A stretch of 43,523 nucleotides of DNA from Gammaproteobacteria bacterium (GCA_014382695.1 JACNJF010000123.1:1-43523); one strand, 5' to 3'; counted from the first letter of the stretch, positions 1 to 8,995 are shown. Numbers and translations: made by a program. Notes: a model not told the origin generated them from the letters alone.

Positions 1-1209
1 GGCTTTGCGCACGGCCTGTAGCGCCTGCCTGTTAAGATGGCCATCGGCGATCATACCTTTTGCCTGCTGGAATCGGCTCAACGCCCGACGCGTAGCAGGG
101 CCGAACATGCCGTCTGGATTGCCAGCATCGTAGCCCAGCAACACAAGGTCCTGTTGTAAACGTTTTACTTCCGCTAAAGTGATTGGATCGCTGTCCGGGT
201 CGGCTGCGCGAGTCAACTCCACACTTCCGGCAATACGATCGGCCAGTCTTCCTACCGCAATAGCGTAATACTCGGAACGGTTCCAGCGCATGATGACTTC
301 GAAATTGTCGTAGACAAGAAATACAGGTCCACGGTGGCCAGCGGGTACCAGCACAGCGGCGTTGATGGCGAGCAATGGTAGAGCGCTGCCATAGGCATCA
401 GTAACACCGAGGCCTACCCATTCTGTCAGCGACCGTTTCTGGTCTCGGCCAGAGAGGCTGTAGTCGAAATTCTGCGGCAAGCTGATTTCGCGTCCCCAAC
501 GTAGCTCCCTCTTCCAGCCAATACCACGCAGAAAATTAGCCGCTGAAGCCAGTGCATCAGGGATGCTCCCCCACAAATCGCGCCGGCTATCCCCATCTCC
601 ATCGACTGCATATTTCAGAAATACCGACGGCAGGAACTGGACATGCCCGATGGCACCGGCCCAGGAGCCACGCATGCGCTTTAGCTCAACATCACCGGTT
701 GCAATAATCTTCAGCGCCGAAATGAATTCATCCGAGAAAAAGCTCGCACGGCGCGGGTCACAGGACAGCGTTGCCAGGGCATCTGTGGTGGGAATTTTAC
801 CGAAGTAGCTACCATAGTTAGTTTCGAGGCCCCAGAAAGCCAGCAGATAATGGGCGGGCACACCGTACTCAAGTTGCAGCCGTTTCAGCAGGTCGCGATG
901 TTTGTCATAAAGCGCACGACCCTGCTCCACGCGTTGTGTTGTTACACGGCGGTTATAGTAGTCGGCAAAGGTACTGGTGAATTCAGGCTGGCTACGATCG
1001 AGTTTGATCACCCTTTCGAGACGCCTGGTATCTTTCAATACTGAAGTGACGATCGCGCTATCCACGCCTTCACTGCGCGCACGCTCACCCAGTGCGGCGA
1101 GGCAGGTTTCAAATTCCACATCGGTGTTTTGCGCAAATACCGGCGCTAAAAACGACAGCAAAACAGTCGTGATAATTCCCACAACACCCCGGTTGTATTT
1201 TTTCAGCAA
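1..1209 (-). CDS. Lytic murein transglycosylase, MltB-type with C-terminal peptidoglycan-binding domain (3' end outside window)
   Basis: This is the reverse-strand reading frame that stays open from a TTG start at 1209 to the left edge (403 codons). GAGGAG lies 9-10 bases before the TTG, and the N-terminus is a signal peptide ending near VFAQN. The SLT_2-type catalytic domain is clear: FWGLETNYG holds the expected catalytic Glu, followed by GAIGHVQFLPS and YAVDGDGD..RDLW..IPDALASAA, all hallmarks of the MltB-like family. The last ~60 residues (LVLLGYDAG.PDGMFGPATRRAL) are a PG_binding_1 domain. The family usually runs to about 400-430 residues, so only a few residues should be missing. The role is periplasmic cleavage of glycan strands during wall turnover. 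It is a single gene on its strand here. Confidence 0.93.
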   Translation of the reverse strand, partial: MLKKYNRGVVGIITTVLLSFLAPVFAQNTDVEFETCLAALGERARSEGVDSAIVTSVLKDTRRLERVIKLDRSQPEFTSTFADYYNRRVTTQRVEQGRALYDKHRDLLKRLQLEYGVPAHYLLAFWGLETNYGSYFGKIPTTDALATLSCDPRRASFFSDEFISALKIIATGDVELKRMRGSWAGAIGHVQFLPSVFLKYAVDGDGDSRRDLWGSIPDALASAANFLRGIGWKRELRWGREISLPQNFDYSLSGRDQKRSLTEWVGLGVTDAYGSALPLLAINAAVLVPAGHRGPVFLVYDNFEVIMRWNRSEYYAIAVGRLADRIAGSVELTRAADPDSDPITLAEVKRLQQDLVLLGYDAGNPDGMFGPATRRALSRFQQAKGMIADGHLNRQALQAVRKA

Positions 1210-1276
1210 GGAACCAGTCTCCTCAAAGCGATGGTGAAATTAACTCAATCGAGTTGTGAATAATGAATCAAAGTCA

Positions 1277-1465
1277 TTACGACCTTAGAGACATAAAAAA
1301 GGGAATCCAGAAGACCAGCATGATGACTATCACAATTGTTTGGCCCCGGCTGATGGCACAGTGTAAATCACCCGATTCACCCGCCGCTCGAACCTTCGTG
1401 ATGACATCCAGTAATAACACTACCACCCATTCAACCATAGGCAATAGCATCGTAGTAATTGCCAA
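1277..1465 (-). CDS. Possible small two-helix membrane protein (unknown)
   Basis: A 62-codon reverse frame with a TTG start and AGGGA 9 bases upstream (1475-1479). The product has two hydrophobic stretches (about residues 1-20 and 42-58) separated by a polar, charged loop, which could be an inner-membrane hairpin protein. No family is recognised. The high hydrophobicity is the only positive sign beyond the ribosome-binding site, so this may be a chance frame in a gene-poor gap. Confidence 0.3.
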   Translation of the reverse strand: MAITTMLLPMVEWVVVLLLDVITKVRAAGESGDLHCAISRGQTIVIVIMLVFWIPFFMSLRS

Positions 1466-1479
1466 ACCGATTAATCCCT

Positions 1480-2046
1480 AGCGTAACAAACCAAATGACA
1501 ATAATTGGGATTTAAGAGTTGAAATCATGAAACTCTCGACTATCTGAATTTAATTGCTGAAAGCATAGCAATAAAATGGGGGGAATTCGCGAACAGTGTA
1601 TCTATTTATTCCCTTTCCTGATGAAATGTTTATAGAGAGCGCTGACATTGTAATGATCGCACTGGCACAGTGCGTATACGTTGTTTGTGGACTGATTCAT
1701 ATTGACCTGAGTCCGGAGGCTATTTCTGGAGTTTCCTGGGTCGGACCGACCCAAAAGATAACGGTTTTAGGGAGAATCATCCTGCCTCCAAAAATAATTC
1801 ATAACAATAACGACCGCAACTGCCACATTGCCCGTATTCATCATGTAAAAACAATATGAGGTGCCTTTAGCTTTTAGTAGTACTAACTGAACTTAAATAG
1901 TTTTATAAGTCGATTAATCAATCAGTTAACGGTTTAATTAAGCTCCCGTCGAGCCAGGACCGCTGAACACCTGGACACCTGCCCTTGATGAATTTTGACC
2001 CTTGAGTCCGGTCCTTAGCCATGCCTTTTATTTTGTGTAATTAGCG
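1480..2046. other. Gene-poor stretch with inverted repeats
   Basis: No convincing gene was seen. An 88-codon plus-strand frame at 1596-1859 starts with GTG behind a G-run, but its product has no protein-like pattern. The stretch holds a 15-base near-perfect palindrome at 1738-1752 and a pair of 7-base inverted arms (AGGACCG 1956-1962, CGGTCCT 2009-2015) just downstream of the PHB depolymerase gene. Those arms could be an mRNA-end structure, but no T-run accompanies them. The AT-rich part at 1850-1945 has no clear promoter. Confidence 0.4.
1738..1752. repeat. 15-base palindrome GGGTCGG-A-CCGACCC
   Basis: Seven-base arms pair perfectly around a single central base. No T-run follows on either strand, so it is not a plain terminator. 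It could be an operator or a relic; nothing nearby identifies a cognate regulator. Confidence 0.4.
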
Positions 2047-3570
2047 TCATTTCTTTCCAGTATCGCAGACACCCACCTGAAAGCCGTCACCATCCCTGAA
2101 CAGTGCGGTTTCGCTGAATAGACTCCATAACCCCATATAGTCCCAGGAGCCTCGGGCGAAGGTGAGCCCGAACCACACCTGGGCTCGACCTGCGCTCACG
2201 TGCGTGATGTTATTGCTGTAATAGGGGTCGCAGCTGGCGACTGGAGAACGGGTGGTGATGGTTGTTGTGTCGGACGCCAGTTCTTCGCCCGTGTCGGTGA
2301 TGAATCCCAGTCGGTAGCGGTACGCCGTGGCTGGGGAGAGCCCCCGGTCGACATAGCTGTTGCCGTTGACCGGGTTAAGGTTCACGGGTTCGAAGCGGTC
2401 GCTATTGTCTGTCGCCCGATAGAGCTGGTATCCGGACCTGTTCCGGCCCGGATTCCAGACCAGTGATACCGATGTAGCGGTGGCATCGATTGCGAGCAGT
2501 GCTGGCGGCTTAGCGGGGGAAATAGATTCGGTCGGTCGGTAACTCTGAGACAGTTGCTTTAGCATGTTTCGGACCGCATGGATCTGAGCGCCATTGCGAT
2601 AGGCAAAATCCGCTCCGCTATAACCCCACCAGTCCCAACAGCCCCTGGGGTTGAAAGGACCCGTCCGGGTCGCCTGTGTTTGCGGGTACAGGATGATGAT
2701 GCCGTTGTTATCCGCCCACTGGTTGTATCCGGCGTTGCGGTAGAAGGCGTCATCGACTTCATCGGCATTCTGGCGACAGCCATGAAATACGACATGCACC
2801 CGGCACGACTGCTGTTGAGCGCAGGCTTGCGGCACATACAGATAGCCCTGTTTCGCTAACCCAATGCTGCGGCTATCCTGCGCTGTAAATGCGCTTTGAT
2901 CGAATGCAATAATCTCACCGGCGGATACACCCGCTACCGGCGCAGTCAATTTTCCATACAGATGCTGCAACAGTAGACCGGCCCCGTCGTAGTCGCAATC
3001 GTTGATGAACGGTGCATCGGTCAACGAGCATTCCGCTCCATACTGTTGTGTGATCATGGCATGACCGGTGCCAAGCGTATCCTGGTAGTAAACCTGTGTG
3101 TGTGGAACATAGTGCGTGACAGCGTCATACAGGCTATTCATCACCGATTGCCGGACCACACCGTCTTTGTATCCGGAAAACAACCAGACCTGCTGACGCA
3201 ACAGGTTACTCGGCGCGGCGATACTGCCGTTAGCGGCGGCAGTTTCAATCTCGGCGATGGCTTGCAGAGGATCGGGCTGGCCCTGCATGCAGGGCCCAAG
3301 AGCCGCGTTGACGCCATCTGCGGCGCAGCGATAGGGCCCTCCGGCAAACACACCGACTCCACTCACTATGTCGGAGTGGGCAGTGCCAAATTGCAGCGCC
3401 ATGTAGCCGCCGGAAGAGACGCCGGAGACCGAGGTCGTGTTTATATCCACGTTGTAGCCCGGTAGCGGTGCAGCGCTAGCGGTTACTGCATACAGCAGGA
3501 GCAGCAATAACTTCAACAGCTGAAAGATGCGGGGCCGAATTCCATTCGATGCGCTGAGGTGCTCATTCAT
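2047..3570 (-). CDS. Extracellular short-chain polyhydroxyalkanoate (PHB) depolymerase, catalytic domain type 2
   Basis: Secreted esterase expected to hydrolyse poly(3-hydroxybutyrate) outside the cell. I take the ATG at 3570 (507 residues) because it places a classical signal peptide (L-rich, ending near ASAAPLP) at the N-terminus; an in-frame TTG 66 bases upstream has no usable ribosome-binding site. The lipase box GVSSG (nucleophile Ser52) comes early, the likely Asp136 (GYKDG) and His170 (GTGHAM) follow, and the oxyanion motif HVVFHGC (about 259-265) comes last. This order is the type 2 arrangement. A fibronectin-III linker spans roughly 353-442. The C-terminal ~60 residues (SNNITHVSAGRA..ARGSWDYMGLW) match the polymer-binding domain seen in PHB depolymerases. 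It stands alone, with an AT-rich intergenic region upstream. Confidence 0.93.
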   Translation of the reverse strand: MNEHLSASNGIRPRIFQLLKLLLLLLYAVTASAAPLPGYNVDINTTSVSGVSSGGYMALQFGTAHSDIVSGVGVFAGGPYRCAADGVNAALGPCMQGQPDPLQAIAEIETAAANGSIAAPSNLLRQQVWLFSGYKDGVVRQSVMNSLYDAVTHYVPHTQVYYQDTLGTGHAMITQQYGAECSLTDAPFINDCDYDGAGLLLQHLYGKLTAPVAGVSAGEIIAFDQSAFTAQDSRSIGLAKQGYLYVPQACAQQQSCRVHVVFHGCRQNADEVDDAFYRNAGYNQWADNNGIIILYPQTQATRTGPFNPRGCWDWWGYSGADFAYRNGAQIHAVRNMLKQLSQSYRPTESISPAKPPALLAIDATATSVSLVWNPGRNRSGYQLYRATDNSDRFEPVNLNPVNGNSYVDRGLSPATAYRYRLGFITDTGEELASDTTTITTRSPVASCDPYYSNNITHVSAGRAQVWFGLTFARGSWDYMGLWSLFSETALFRDGDGFQVGVCDTGKK

Positions 3571-3785
3571 AGTTTTAGTTTCCGAACAGGGATTGGTTTC
3601 AATATTGTTAATCCAGGTCCAGCTTTGACCGATCAACTCGCCTTTATTCTACGGTATATATTCTTGGGACACCGAATTTTGAGAACTCAATGCCTTCGGT
3701 TGCTGGATGGAGTTTTACCGCCTCCCAGAGGCAGCTATAAAGCAAGACTGTCTTTGACTCGGTAGTTTTCACGCATTTCACGCTT

Positions 3786-3814
3786 TTTTCATATTCCCAG
3801 TTTCAGGTTATAAT
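3786..3814 (+). promoter_or_regulatory. Sigma70-type promoter for the small Cys-rich protein gene
   Basis: A perfect -10 TATAAT at 3809-3814 lies 17 bases after TTTTCA at 3786-3791 (4 of 6 to TTGACA). Transcription would begin near 3821, giving a leader of about 30 bases before the gene at 3851. Confidence 0.6.
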
Positions 3815-3850
3815 AGCGTTTCTTTCACCTGATCGTGGTTAGTGAATACA

Positions 3851-4198
3851 ATGAGTTCCGACTCCATCATTTTGATCTGTATTGGCCTGCTGTTGCTCAC
3901 TCTGTTTATTGTGATGGCGATCCACCTTGGCCGTAATTTCAGGTTTATGCGCCAGCGCCAGCGTAAGCTGGCTGACCGGATTGAGAGCCTGCGCTTAAGC
4001 AAAATGCTGGGCCTGTTGAATATCCCGCTAAAAAAATACGCGGCGAAAACCTCCGATGCTGAGAAAGCTCGCCATATCTGGGCCTGCGAACGCTGCCCGA
4101 ATCCCGATCAGTGCAATCAGGCCCTGGCCGGTAAACAGATCGATGCCGATAGCTTCTGCCCCAATTATCCACGCCTTAAGATTCTGAAAAAAGATTAG
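3851..4198 (+). CDS. Small membrane-anchored Cys-rich protein (DUF6455-like)
   Basis: About 115 residues. There is an N-terminal transmembrane helix (about residues 5-24), a basic stretch and coiled region, then a C-terminal Cys motif of the form C-x2-CP-x4-C ... FCPNYPRLKIL. The motif resembles the DUF6455 family, whose function is unknown; this match is by eye. I prefer the ATG at 3851 over the in-frame GTG at 3842, since AGTGA lies 5 bases before the ATG, although neither has a strong ribosome-binding site. The gene is monocistronic, driven by the promoter just upstream, and converges on the YecA gene 40 bases downstream. The four Cys could bind a metal or form disulfides. Confidence 0.75.
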   Translation: MSSDSIILICIGLLLLTLFIVMAIHLGRNFRFMRQRQRKLADRIESLRLSKMLGLLNIPLKKYAAKTSDAEKARHIWACERCPNPDQCNQALAGKQIDADSFCPNYPRLKILKKD

Positions 4199-4238
4199 TA
4201 AACGATCACGCCTTAATCAACGCCCACCGGCAACTCAC

Positions 4239-4940
4239 TCAATGCAAGCAGCACTTTTTGTATTTCTTGCCACTGCCACAGGGACAGGGGTCGTTGCGTC
4301 CGACCGGTGGTTCACTATGACGAAAGGCCTTGAATTGCGGCTCTTGTAGCGAGCGCTGACGCAGCCAGTAAGTGTGTATGGCGATCACATTCGGGGTGAT
4401 GGATTGCTGTAGCTTTTCGATTTCCTGATCCGACAGTTCATCGAAGTTTGCGGCGGTGAATTCCGGGGTAAAGGCCTTGATCGGTGCCAGCAGTTTGCTC
4501 ATTTCGGTGGAATCCATTTGCCATTGATCAGCATTCAAACTCACGCCACGCATATAACCTTCGCACCATTCATCGACAATCATATAGGTTTGTCCTTTGG
4601 ATTCGCGTTCCATGAACATCGGTTCGAAGTTTTTCGGATCTTTCATCAGAAAGGCGGCCACACTGTTCATATAGCGCATCAGCAGAGAGAGCACTTTTTC
4701 GGCTTCCTGCTGGCTTTCCCATTCCGGTTCAAAGTCTCCCCACAGCGAGAGTAACCAGCGCGAGGGTGGAATCATAGCGGGACCACTCACGATGGCGGTA
4801 AAAAAGCCGTCCAGCGTGGAAAGATCGAAGATGCCTTCATCCTGACCTTCGACCGCGAGGTCTTCATCGATCCGCTCCAGCAAAAAGTCATCAAGCCAGT
4901 CCAGTTCGGCTTCTGTGGGCGGGTTCAGTTTGTTTTGCAT
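4239..4940 (-). CDS. YecA/UPF0149 family protein with C-terminal SEC-C zinc motif
   Basis: A 233-residue cytoplasmic protein. Residues ~10-180 have the UPF0149/YgfB-YecA pattern (LDGFF.AI..GP..IPPS.WL..LWG), and the extreme C-terminus carries the SEC-C metal-binding motif ([18 protein letters not shown]) known from SecA tails. The combination is typical of YecA, which is reported to contact SecB or the ribosome. AGGA lies 7 bases before the ATG. It is the last gene of a minus-strand run, 51 bases after the sugar dehydrogenase. Confidence 0.92.
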   Translation of the reverse strand: MQNKLNPPTEAELDWLDDFLLERIDEDLAVEGQDEGIFDLSTLDGFFTAIVSGPAMIPPSRWLLSLWGDFEPEWESQQEAEKVLSLLMRYMNSVAAFLMKDPKNFEPMFMERESKGQTYMIVDEWCEGYMRGVSLNADQWQMDSTEMSKLLAPIKAFTPEFTAANFDELSDQEIEKLQQSITPNVIAIHTYWLRQRSLQEPQFKAFRHSEPPVGRNDPCPCGSGKKYKKCCLH

Positions 4941-4991
4941 AAGGATTCCTGTGAATAATCGGTAAAATTTGTGTAATCGTTTAGCGTTGGG

Positions 4992-6077
4992 TCAGTTGGG
5001 TCTGAGCACAAAAATCTTGCCGCTGTCGGTCGAGAAATAGAGCCAGCCTTCGGGGCTCTGTGCCAGCGCCCGGATGCGTTCGCCGAGATCCTGCAACAGG
5101 CGCTCTTCGGCAATCGCTGCACCCTTTTCATTCAGCGTGATTCGGTTCAGGTGACGCAGTTTGAGCGCACCGGCGAATAGATTGCCCTGCCACTCGGGAA
5201 AGGCATCCGCACTGTAGTACAGCAGGCTGCCGGGAGCAATCGAGGGATCGTAAACCTTGACCGGCTGTTGCATGCCGGCACGCTCGGTGCCTTCGCCCAC
5301 GGCCACCGGACCCCAGTATTCCTTGCCATAGGAAATCACCGGCCAGCCATAGTTCTGGCCTTTTTCAATCAAATTGATTTCATCGCCACCGCGCGGTCCG
5401 TGTTCGATTTCCCATAGTCGCTGGTGCGTGTTATCCCACACCAGCCCCTGCGGATTGCGATGTCCATAGCTCCAGATTTCGGGCAGCGCATCAGCCTGGC
5501 CGATGAAGGGATTATCCGCCGGTAATGCTCCATTCCGCTGCAGTCGAAGAATAGAACCGGCATGATTCTGCAGATTCTGTGCGTTCGGTCTTTCACCACG
5601 ATCACCGACGCCGAAATACACATGGCCCTGATCATCGAAAGCGATGCGACTGCCAAAGTGTTGACTGGTATCGGTGCCGGATGTGGTCACCAGCAGATCC
5701 TGCCATTGCTGAAGACGGTTGTGCTGCAGCTGTGCGCGCGCCAGCGTGGTCGCGCCCTGTCCGTTAATAGACTTGCTGTAGGTAAAATAGAGCCAGGGAT
5801 ATTGCGCATAATCGGGAGCCACAGCAACATCGAGCAGGCCACCCTGACCTTCTGCATATACCGCTGGCAGTCCGCTGATTTTCTGCATTTTCCCGTTGCG
5901 GGTGTGGAGGATGCGCGCATTGCCATCACGCTCGGTAATCAGCAACTCGTCAGCACTAATAAACGCCAGTCCCCACGGCACTCCCAACCCGGAGGCGAGC
6001 TGTTGCAGCTGAAAGTTCTGCGCCAGCAGCGGAGTGCTGAGCTGGCACAGGCATGCAATCAGTAGCAGGGCTTTCAT
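4992..6077 (-). CDS. PQQ-dependent aldose sugar dehydrogenase (YliI/Asd type), periplasmic
   Basis: About 361 residues with a signal peptide ending at LLAQN. The six-bladed beta-propeller of soluble PQQ sugar dehydrogenases is recognisable from GVPWGLAF, LLITERDG, GQGGLLDVAVAPDY, the active-site His region SQHFGSR, GVGDRG, SYGHRNPQGL, and WEIEHGPRGGDEIN..GQNYGWP. Family members oxidise aldoses in the periplasm using PQQ and calcium and pass electrons to the respiratory chain. The start is the ATG at 6077, with GGGAG 6 bases upstream; the in-frame TTG two codons earlier lies inside that site's spacer. It begins 12 bases after the DUF4197 stop, so the two are likely co-transcribed. No PQQ biosynthesis gene is in the window, so PQQ must come from elsewhere. 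Confidence 0.93.
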   Translation of the reverse strand: MKALLLIACLCQLSTPLLAQNFQLQQLASGLGVPWGLAFISADELLITERDGNARILHTRNGKMQKISGLPAVYAEGQGGLLDVAVAPDYAQYPWLYFTYSKSINGQGATTLARAQLQHNRLQQWQDLLVTTSGTDTSQHFGSRIAFDDQGHVYFGVGDRGERPNAQNLQNHAGSILRLQRNGALPADNPFIGQADALPEIWSYGHRNPQGLVWDNTHQRLWEIEHGPRGGDEINLIEKGQNYGWPVISYGKEYWGPVAVGEGTERAGMQQPVKVYDPSIAPGSLLYYSADAFPEWQGNLFAGALKLRHLNRITLNEKGAAIAEERLLQDLGERIRALAQSPEGWLYFSTDSGKIFVLRPN

Positions 6078-6089
6078 CGGCAACTCCCG

Positions 6090-6836
6090 CTATCGGGCAA
6101 AATAACCGTATACCGACTTCATCAGATCGGTGCTGCGTTTGGCCGGTTGTTCTCTGATCAGTTTTTCTTCGATCGCAATCCGGTCAAACAGCGCATCCAT
6201 CGCATGATTCAACACGTAATCATCGATATCCACCAGTTGCGTGCTATACGCAGGTGCAAGAGTGCTGATCTTGCTGGTGAGTGATTTATAGCTGCTGGTG
6301 AGGCCGGTTTTGTCGGTGGCAGCCTTGATGATGGGACGAAATTTGCTGCGTAATATGGCATCGGTTTTATCCTTGAAATAGGCGGTTGCTGCATTGTCGG
6401 TACCTTTCATGATGCTGATCGCGTCGTCCAGGGTCATGGCAGTAATCGCGCTGGTAAACACCGGGACTGCTTTTTCGACCGATTGTTCGGCGGCCAGATT
6501 AAGGCGCTGCTCAAACTCATCGACCTGCCTGCCCTGGCCAAACTTTCTTAATACATCAGCCGCTTTGTCGAGCTGTTGCGGTAACGGAATACGGTATACA
6601 TCGCTCAGACTAAAGCCGTTGACCCGGCTCAGCAGATCGACAGAATCGCCAACACCCTGCGCCAGCGCCTGCTTGATCGCTTCACCAATCTGCCCACTGC
6701 TAAACTGATCGGAGCCCTGCGTCTGCTGTTCAATCAACGGTTTTACCTTGTCCAGTATCGGCTCAAGCTCCTTACAGGCGCCCAGGCTACTGATTATCAG
6801 TACGGAGAAAAAAAGTCGGTTTATCAATCTATTCAT
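6090..6836 (-). CDS. DUF4197 lipoprotein
   Basis: About 248 residues. The N-terminus is a lipoprotein signal with lipobox S-L-G-A-C, so the mature protein should be lipid-anchored in the cell envelope. The rest is mostly helical and matches the DUF4197 family (GIGEAIKQAL..GV.., SGLSD..IPLP..L, and a C-terminal V..Y.L..A.D.LF..IA.EE..IR..P). The function is unknown. An in-frame ATG at 6878 would add 14 residues ahead of the lipoprotein signal, so I chose the ATG at 6836 although its ribosome-binding site is weak (GGTAG, 15 bases away). It is the first gene of a run with the PQQ sugar dehydrogenase. Confidence 0.85.
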   Translation of the reverse strand: MNRLINRLFFSVLIISSLGACKELEPILDKVKPLIEQQTQGSDQFSSGQIGEAIKQALAQGVGDSVDLLSRVNGFSLSDVYRIPLPQQLDKAADVLRKFGQGRQVDEFEQRLNLAAEQSVEKAVPVFTSAITAMTLDDAISIMKGTDNAATAYFKDKTDAILRSKFRPIIKAATDKTGLTSSYKSLTSKISTLAPAYSTQLVDIDDYVLNHAMDALFDRIAIEEKLIREQPAKRSTDLMKSVYGYFAR

Positions 6837-6977
6837 GGCTGTTGTCTTGCTACCTCGATATTTCTGTTTAATACGCATTATGGTGTCACGATGACGGTTG
6901 ATTTATATACGGGGATTGAATAGATTAACACCTCAGCGTCATCAAACCCATAACAAATCTAACTCAGGGAATAACAA

Positions 6978-7466
6978 ATGAAATATCTTATCAGCGCTCT
7001 TTTTCTAATGACATTTTTATCCAATACAGTGGTTGCACAGGAGGAGCCAATGATGATCAGCACCAAGCGACTATCTTTGCCCACCGCAACCAAAATTGCC
7101 CAGGGGGCGATTGCCGAATGTACCAAACGCGGGATTCAAATTGCCGCTACTGTAGTGGATAGAGAAGGCATCGTACAGGTCACCTTACGCGACACGATTG
7201 CGGCCCAGATTACAGTGCCGATCAGCCGCGACAAGGCGTACACCGCAGCAAACTTCAACAGCGCAACCTCGGCCATGGTGGATCGTGCGGACAGCCCGAT
7301 AGGCCGTCAGCCCCATCTGATTATGTCGCCGGGCGGCCTGCCCATCCATGTTGGTGGCGCACTGGTCGGAGCCGTCGGTGTGAGTGGTGCACCATCCGGA
7401 ATTACCGATGAAGAATGCGCGCAGGCCGGTATCAATACCGTGCAGGATGATCTGGAAATGATGTAA
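6978..7466 (+). CDS. Secreted GlcG/HbpS-family heme-binding-like protein
   Basis: 162 residues with a cleavable signal peptide (cut near VVAQE) and the GlcG/HbpS (DUF336) fold: LSLPTATKIAQGAIAECTKRGI..AATVVDREGI, S.DKAYTAANF, and the glycine-rich GGLPI.VGGALVGAVGVSGA. Family members bind heme or small molecules, and HbpS acts as an extracellular redox/heme sensor component. The start has AGGGA 8 bases upstream. It is a monocistronic gene converging on the HupE-like gene. The exact ligand cannot be told from sequence. Confidence 0.9.
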   Translation: MKYLISALFLMTFLSNTVVAQEEPMMISTKRLSLPTATKIAQGAIAECTKRGIQIAATVVDREGIVQVTLRDTIAAQITVPISRDKAYTAANFNSATSAMVDRADSPIGRQPHLIMSPGGLPIHVGGALVGAVGVSGAPSGITDEECAQAGINTVQDDLEMM

Positions 7467-7516
7467 ACCGTGCGGTCTTAAACTCTGCCAGGCTGTTTAT
7501 TGGATGCCCGCTAACA

Positions 7517-7547
7517 GCATGCTGGCATGGCGATTTTTGCAGCATGC
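7517..7547. other. Hairpin GCATGCTG / CAGCATGC after the GlcG-like gene
   Basis: Eight-base perfect arms (7517-7524, 7540-7547) enclose a 15-base loop containing a run of five T. It lies 50 bases past the GlcG-like stop and could stabilise the mRNA end. No T-run follows the stem, so it is not a canonical terminator. Confidence 0.3.
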
Positions 7548-7584
7548 CGGACTGACAGTTTCAGAAGCAACCCGCATCACGATG

Positions 7585-7690
7585 ACACGAAGTACACGAA
7601 GTACATGAAGTACATGAAGTACATGAAGTACATGAAGTACATGAAGATGATCCCGTCTTCGTGTGCTTCGTGCTCTTCAACTTCTTCGTG
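7585..7690. repeat. Nine-base tandem array (7 units) plus inverted CTTCGTG arms between convergent genes
   Basis: Seven units of nine bases run from 7585 to 7647: two of ACACGAAGT, four of ACATGAAGT and a last ACATGAAGA. Just downstream the complementary strand sequence appears as CTTCGTG, CTTCGTG and CTTCGTG (about 7657-7690), so the whole can fold into a long hairpin. The same CACGAAG vocabulary makes up the 140-bp repeats near 11.9-12.2 kb. It lies between two genes that end towards each other. Confidence 0.85.
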
Positions 7691-7726
7691 ACATACTTTT
7701 ATTGTCTACTTCCGATACCCGCCCGT

Positions 7727-8872
7727 TTAACTGACCCACTCCAGCCGTTCCCAGAACCAGTACAAACCCGTGATGGAGATCATCACCGAGAGCGGAATCA
7801 CCACCACATGGCGATAGGTCTGCTGATTTTTGAACCACAGCGCGACTCCGAAAAAAGCCACGGTAATGATAAATAGCTGACCGAATTCGATACCGATATT
7901 GAAGCTGATCAGGGCCAGTGCGAAAGCATCCACCGGCATACCAAACTCGGACAGGATCGAGGCAAAGCCGAGTCCGTGTAACAGACCAAAACCAAACACC
8001 AGCCACAATCGACTTCGATGCAGGCGCGGACTAAAGATATTCTCGATCGCCACATACGCGATGGACAACGCGATCAACGGTTCCACCACACGCGATGGCA
8101 GGCTGAAGATATCCAGCATCGACAGGCTCAGCGTGATCGAGTGTGCCAGCGTAAACATGGTGACCTGCCACAGCAGCGGTTTGAGTTTTGAACTGAGCAG
8201 GAAGATACCGATGACGAACAGGATGTGATCCAGTCCAAGCGGTAGAATATGCTGAAACCCGGCTACTACGTAGGTTTTCAACACGCTAAAAAAAGACTGA
8301 CGGGTAAAGATTTCATCCAGCGAATAGGGTTCGGTGTAGACATCCTCCTTCAGCCACTGATGATCCGACCAGTGCCATTTTTCATTCGCTTCATCCACCT
8401 GTCTGACCCGCGTGGCATGATCGCCAAAACGCTGCGGGTAATACCAGGTCAGCTGTTTGCGGTCACGCTCGACCTTACCGCTCAGGTTAATTACGCTGAT
8501 ACGCGGCACTTTGGTATAGCCCGGCTCAGGGATTTCTACCGAGCTGACCTTGAGCGCTACCGACTGATCGTCCAGCCGCACGTCGACGCCCTGCAGCAGT
8601 TGCGTTTTAAATTTTTCAAACTCGACTAGCAGTGCATCCGGCTCCATCACCCGGTAGCGATCGTACTCATCCGCATTGGGTGCCTGTTTGGTATTGCTGT
8701 AGCGCCCATTGATCTCGCTCAGCAGGGCTTCGATGCTGGCACGAATCTCAATCTGGATCTCACCACGGGTATACACGCTGATCTCGATTAGCGCCGGTCG
8801 AACCACATCGGCAGCCAGTGGCGTAGCCAATAACAAAGCTAATAAACCGATTAAAAATGATTTACAATGCAT
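7727..8872 (-). CDS. HupE/UreJ-like membrane protein (HupE_UreJ_2 family)
   Basis: 381 residues. A signal peptide (~1-21) is followed by a periplasmic region of about 185 residues, then six or so transmembrane helices from about residue 205. The membrane part carries the family hallmarks LGLDHILFVIGIFLL, TLAHSITL, a second LLHGLGFAS and FNIGIEFGQL. HupE and UreJ are linked to nickel uptake for hydrogenase and urease. The longer HupE_UreJ_2 proteins are common in bacteria without either enzyme and their substrate is unproven. No nickel enzyme gene is nearby. It is divergent from soxB with 123 AT-rich bases between them. Confidence 0.88.
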   Translation of the reverse strand: MHCKSFLIGLLALLLATPLAADVVRPALIEISVYTRGEIQIEIRASIEALLSEINGRYSNTKQAPNADEYDRYRVMEPDALLVEFEKFKTQLLQGVDVRLDDQSVALKVSSVEIPEPGYTKVPRISVINLSGKVERDRKQLTWYYPQRFGDHATRVRQVDEANEKWHWSDHQWLKEDVYTEPYSLDEIFTRQSFFSVLKTYVVAGFQHILPLGLDHILFVIGIFLLSSKLKPLLWQVTMFTLAHSITLSLSMLDIFSLPSRVVEPLIALSIAYVAIENIFSPRLHRSRLWLVFGFGLLHGLGFASILSEFGMPVDAFALALISFNIGIEFGQLFIITVAFFGVALWFKNQQTYRHVVVIPLSVMISITGLYWFWERLEWVS

Positions 8873-8995
8873 TTCAAAATAAAAAATAAACAGGGAATAA
8901 ATAGATAATATTTTGCATCTTATATCAAAATTCTGTCTCTAGTTTACTAAATCCAAAAACACATACTTTCAATAAAACACTACGTTGGAGTGCTC

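Noticed and set aside
1596-1859. 88-codon plus-strand frame with a G-rich stretch before a GTG start
   Set aside because: The product lacks any protein-like pattern or family, and the G-run is too long and poorly placed to count as a ribosome-binding site.
7501-7560. Sigma54-like promoter TGGCATG...TTTGCA
   Set aside because: The distance between GG and GC is 13 or 8 bases, not 10.
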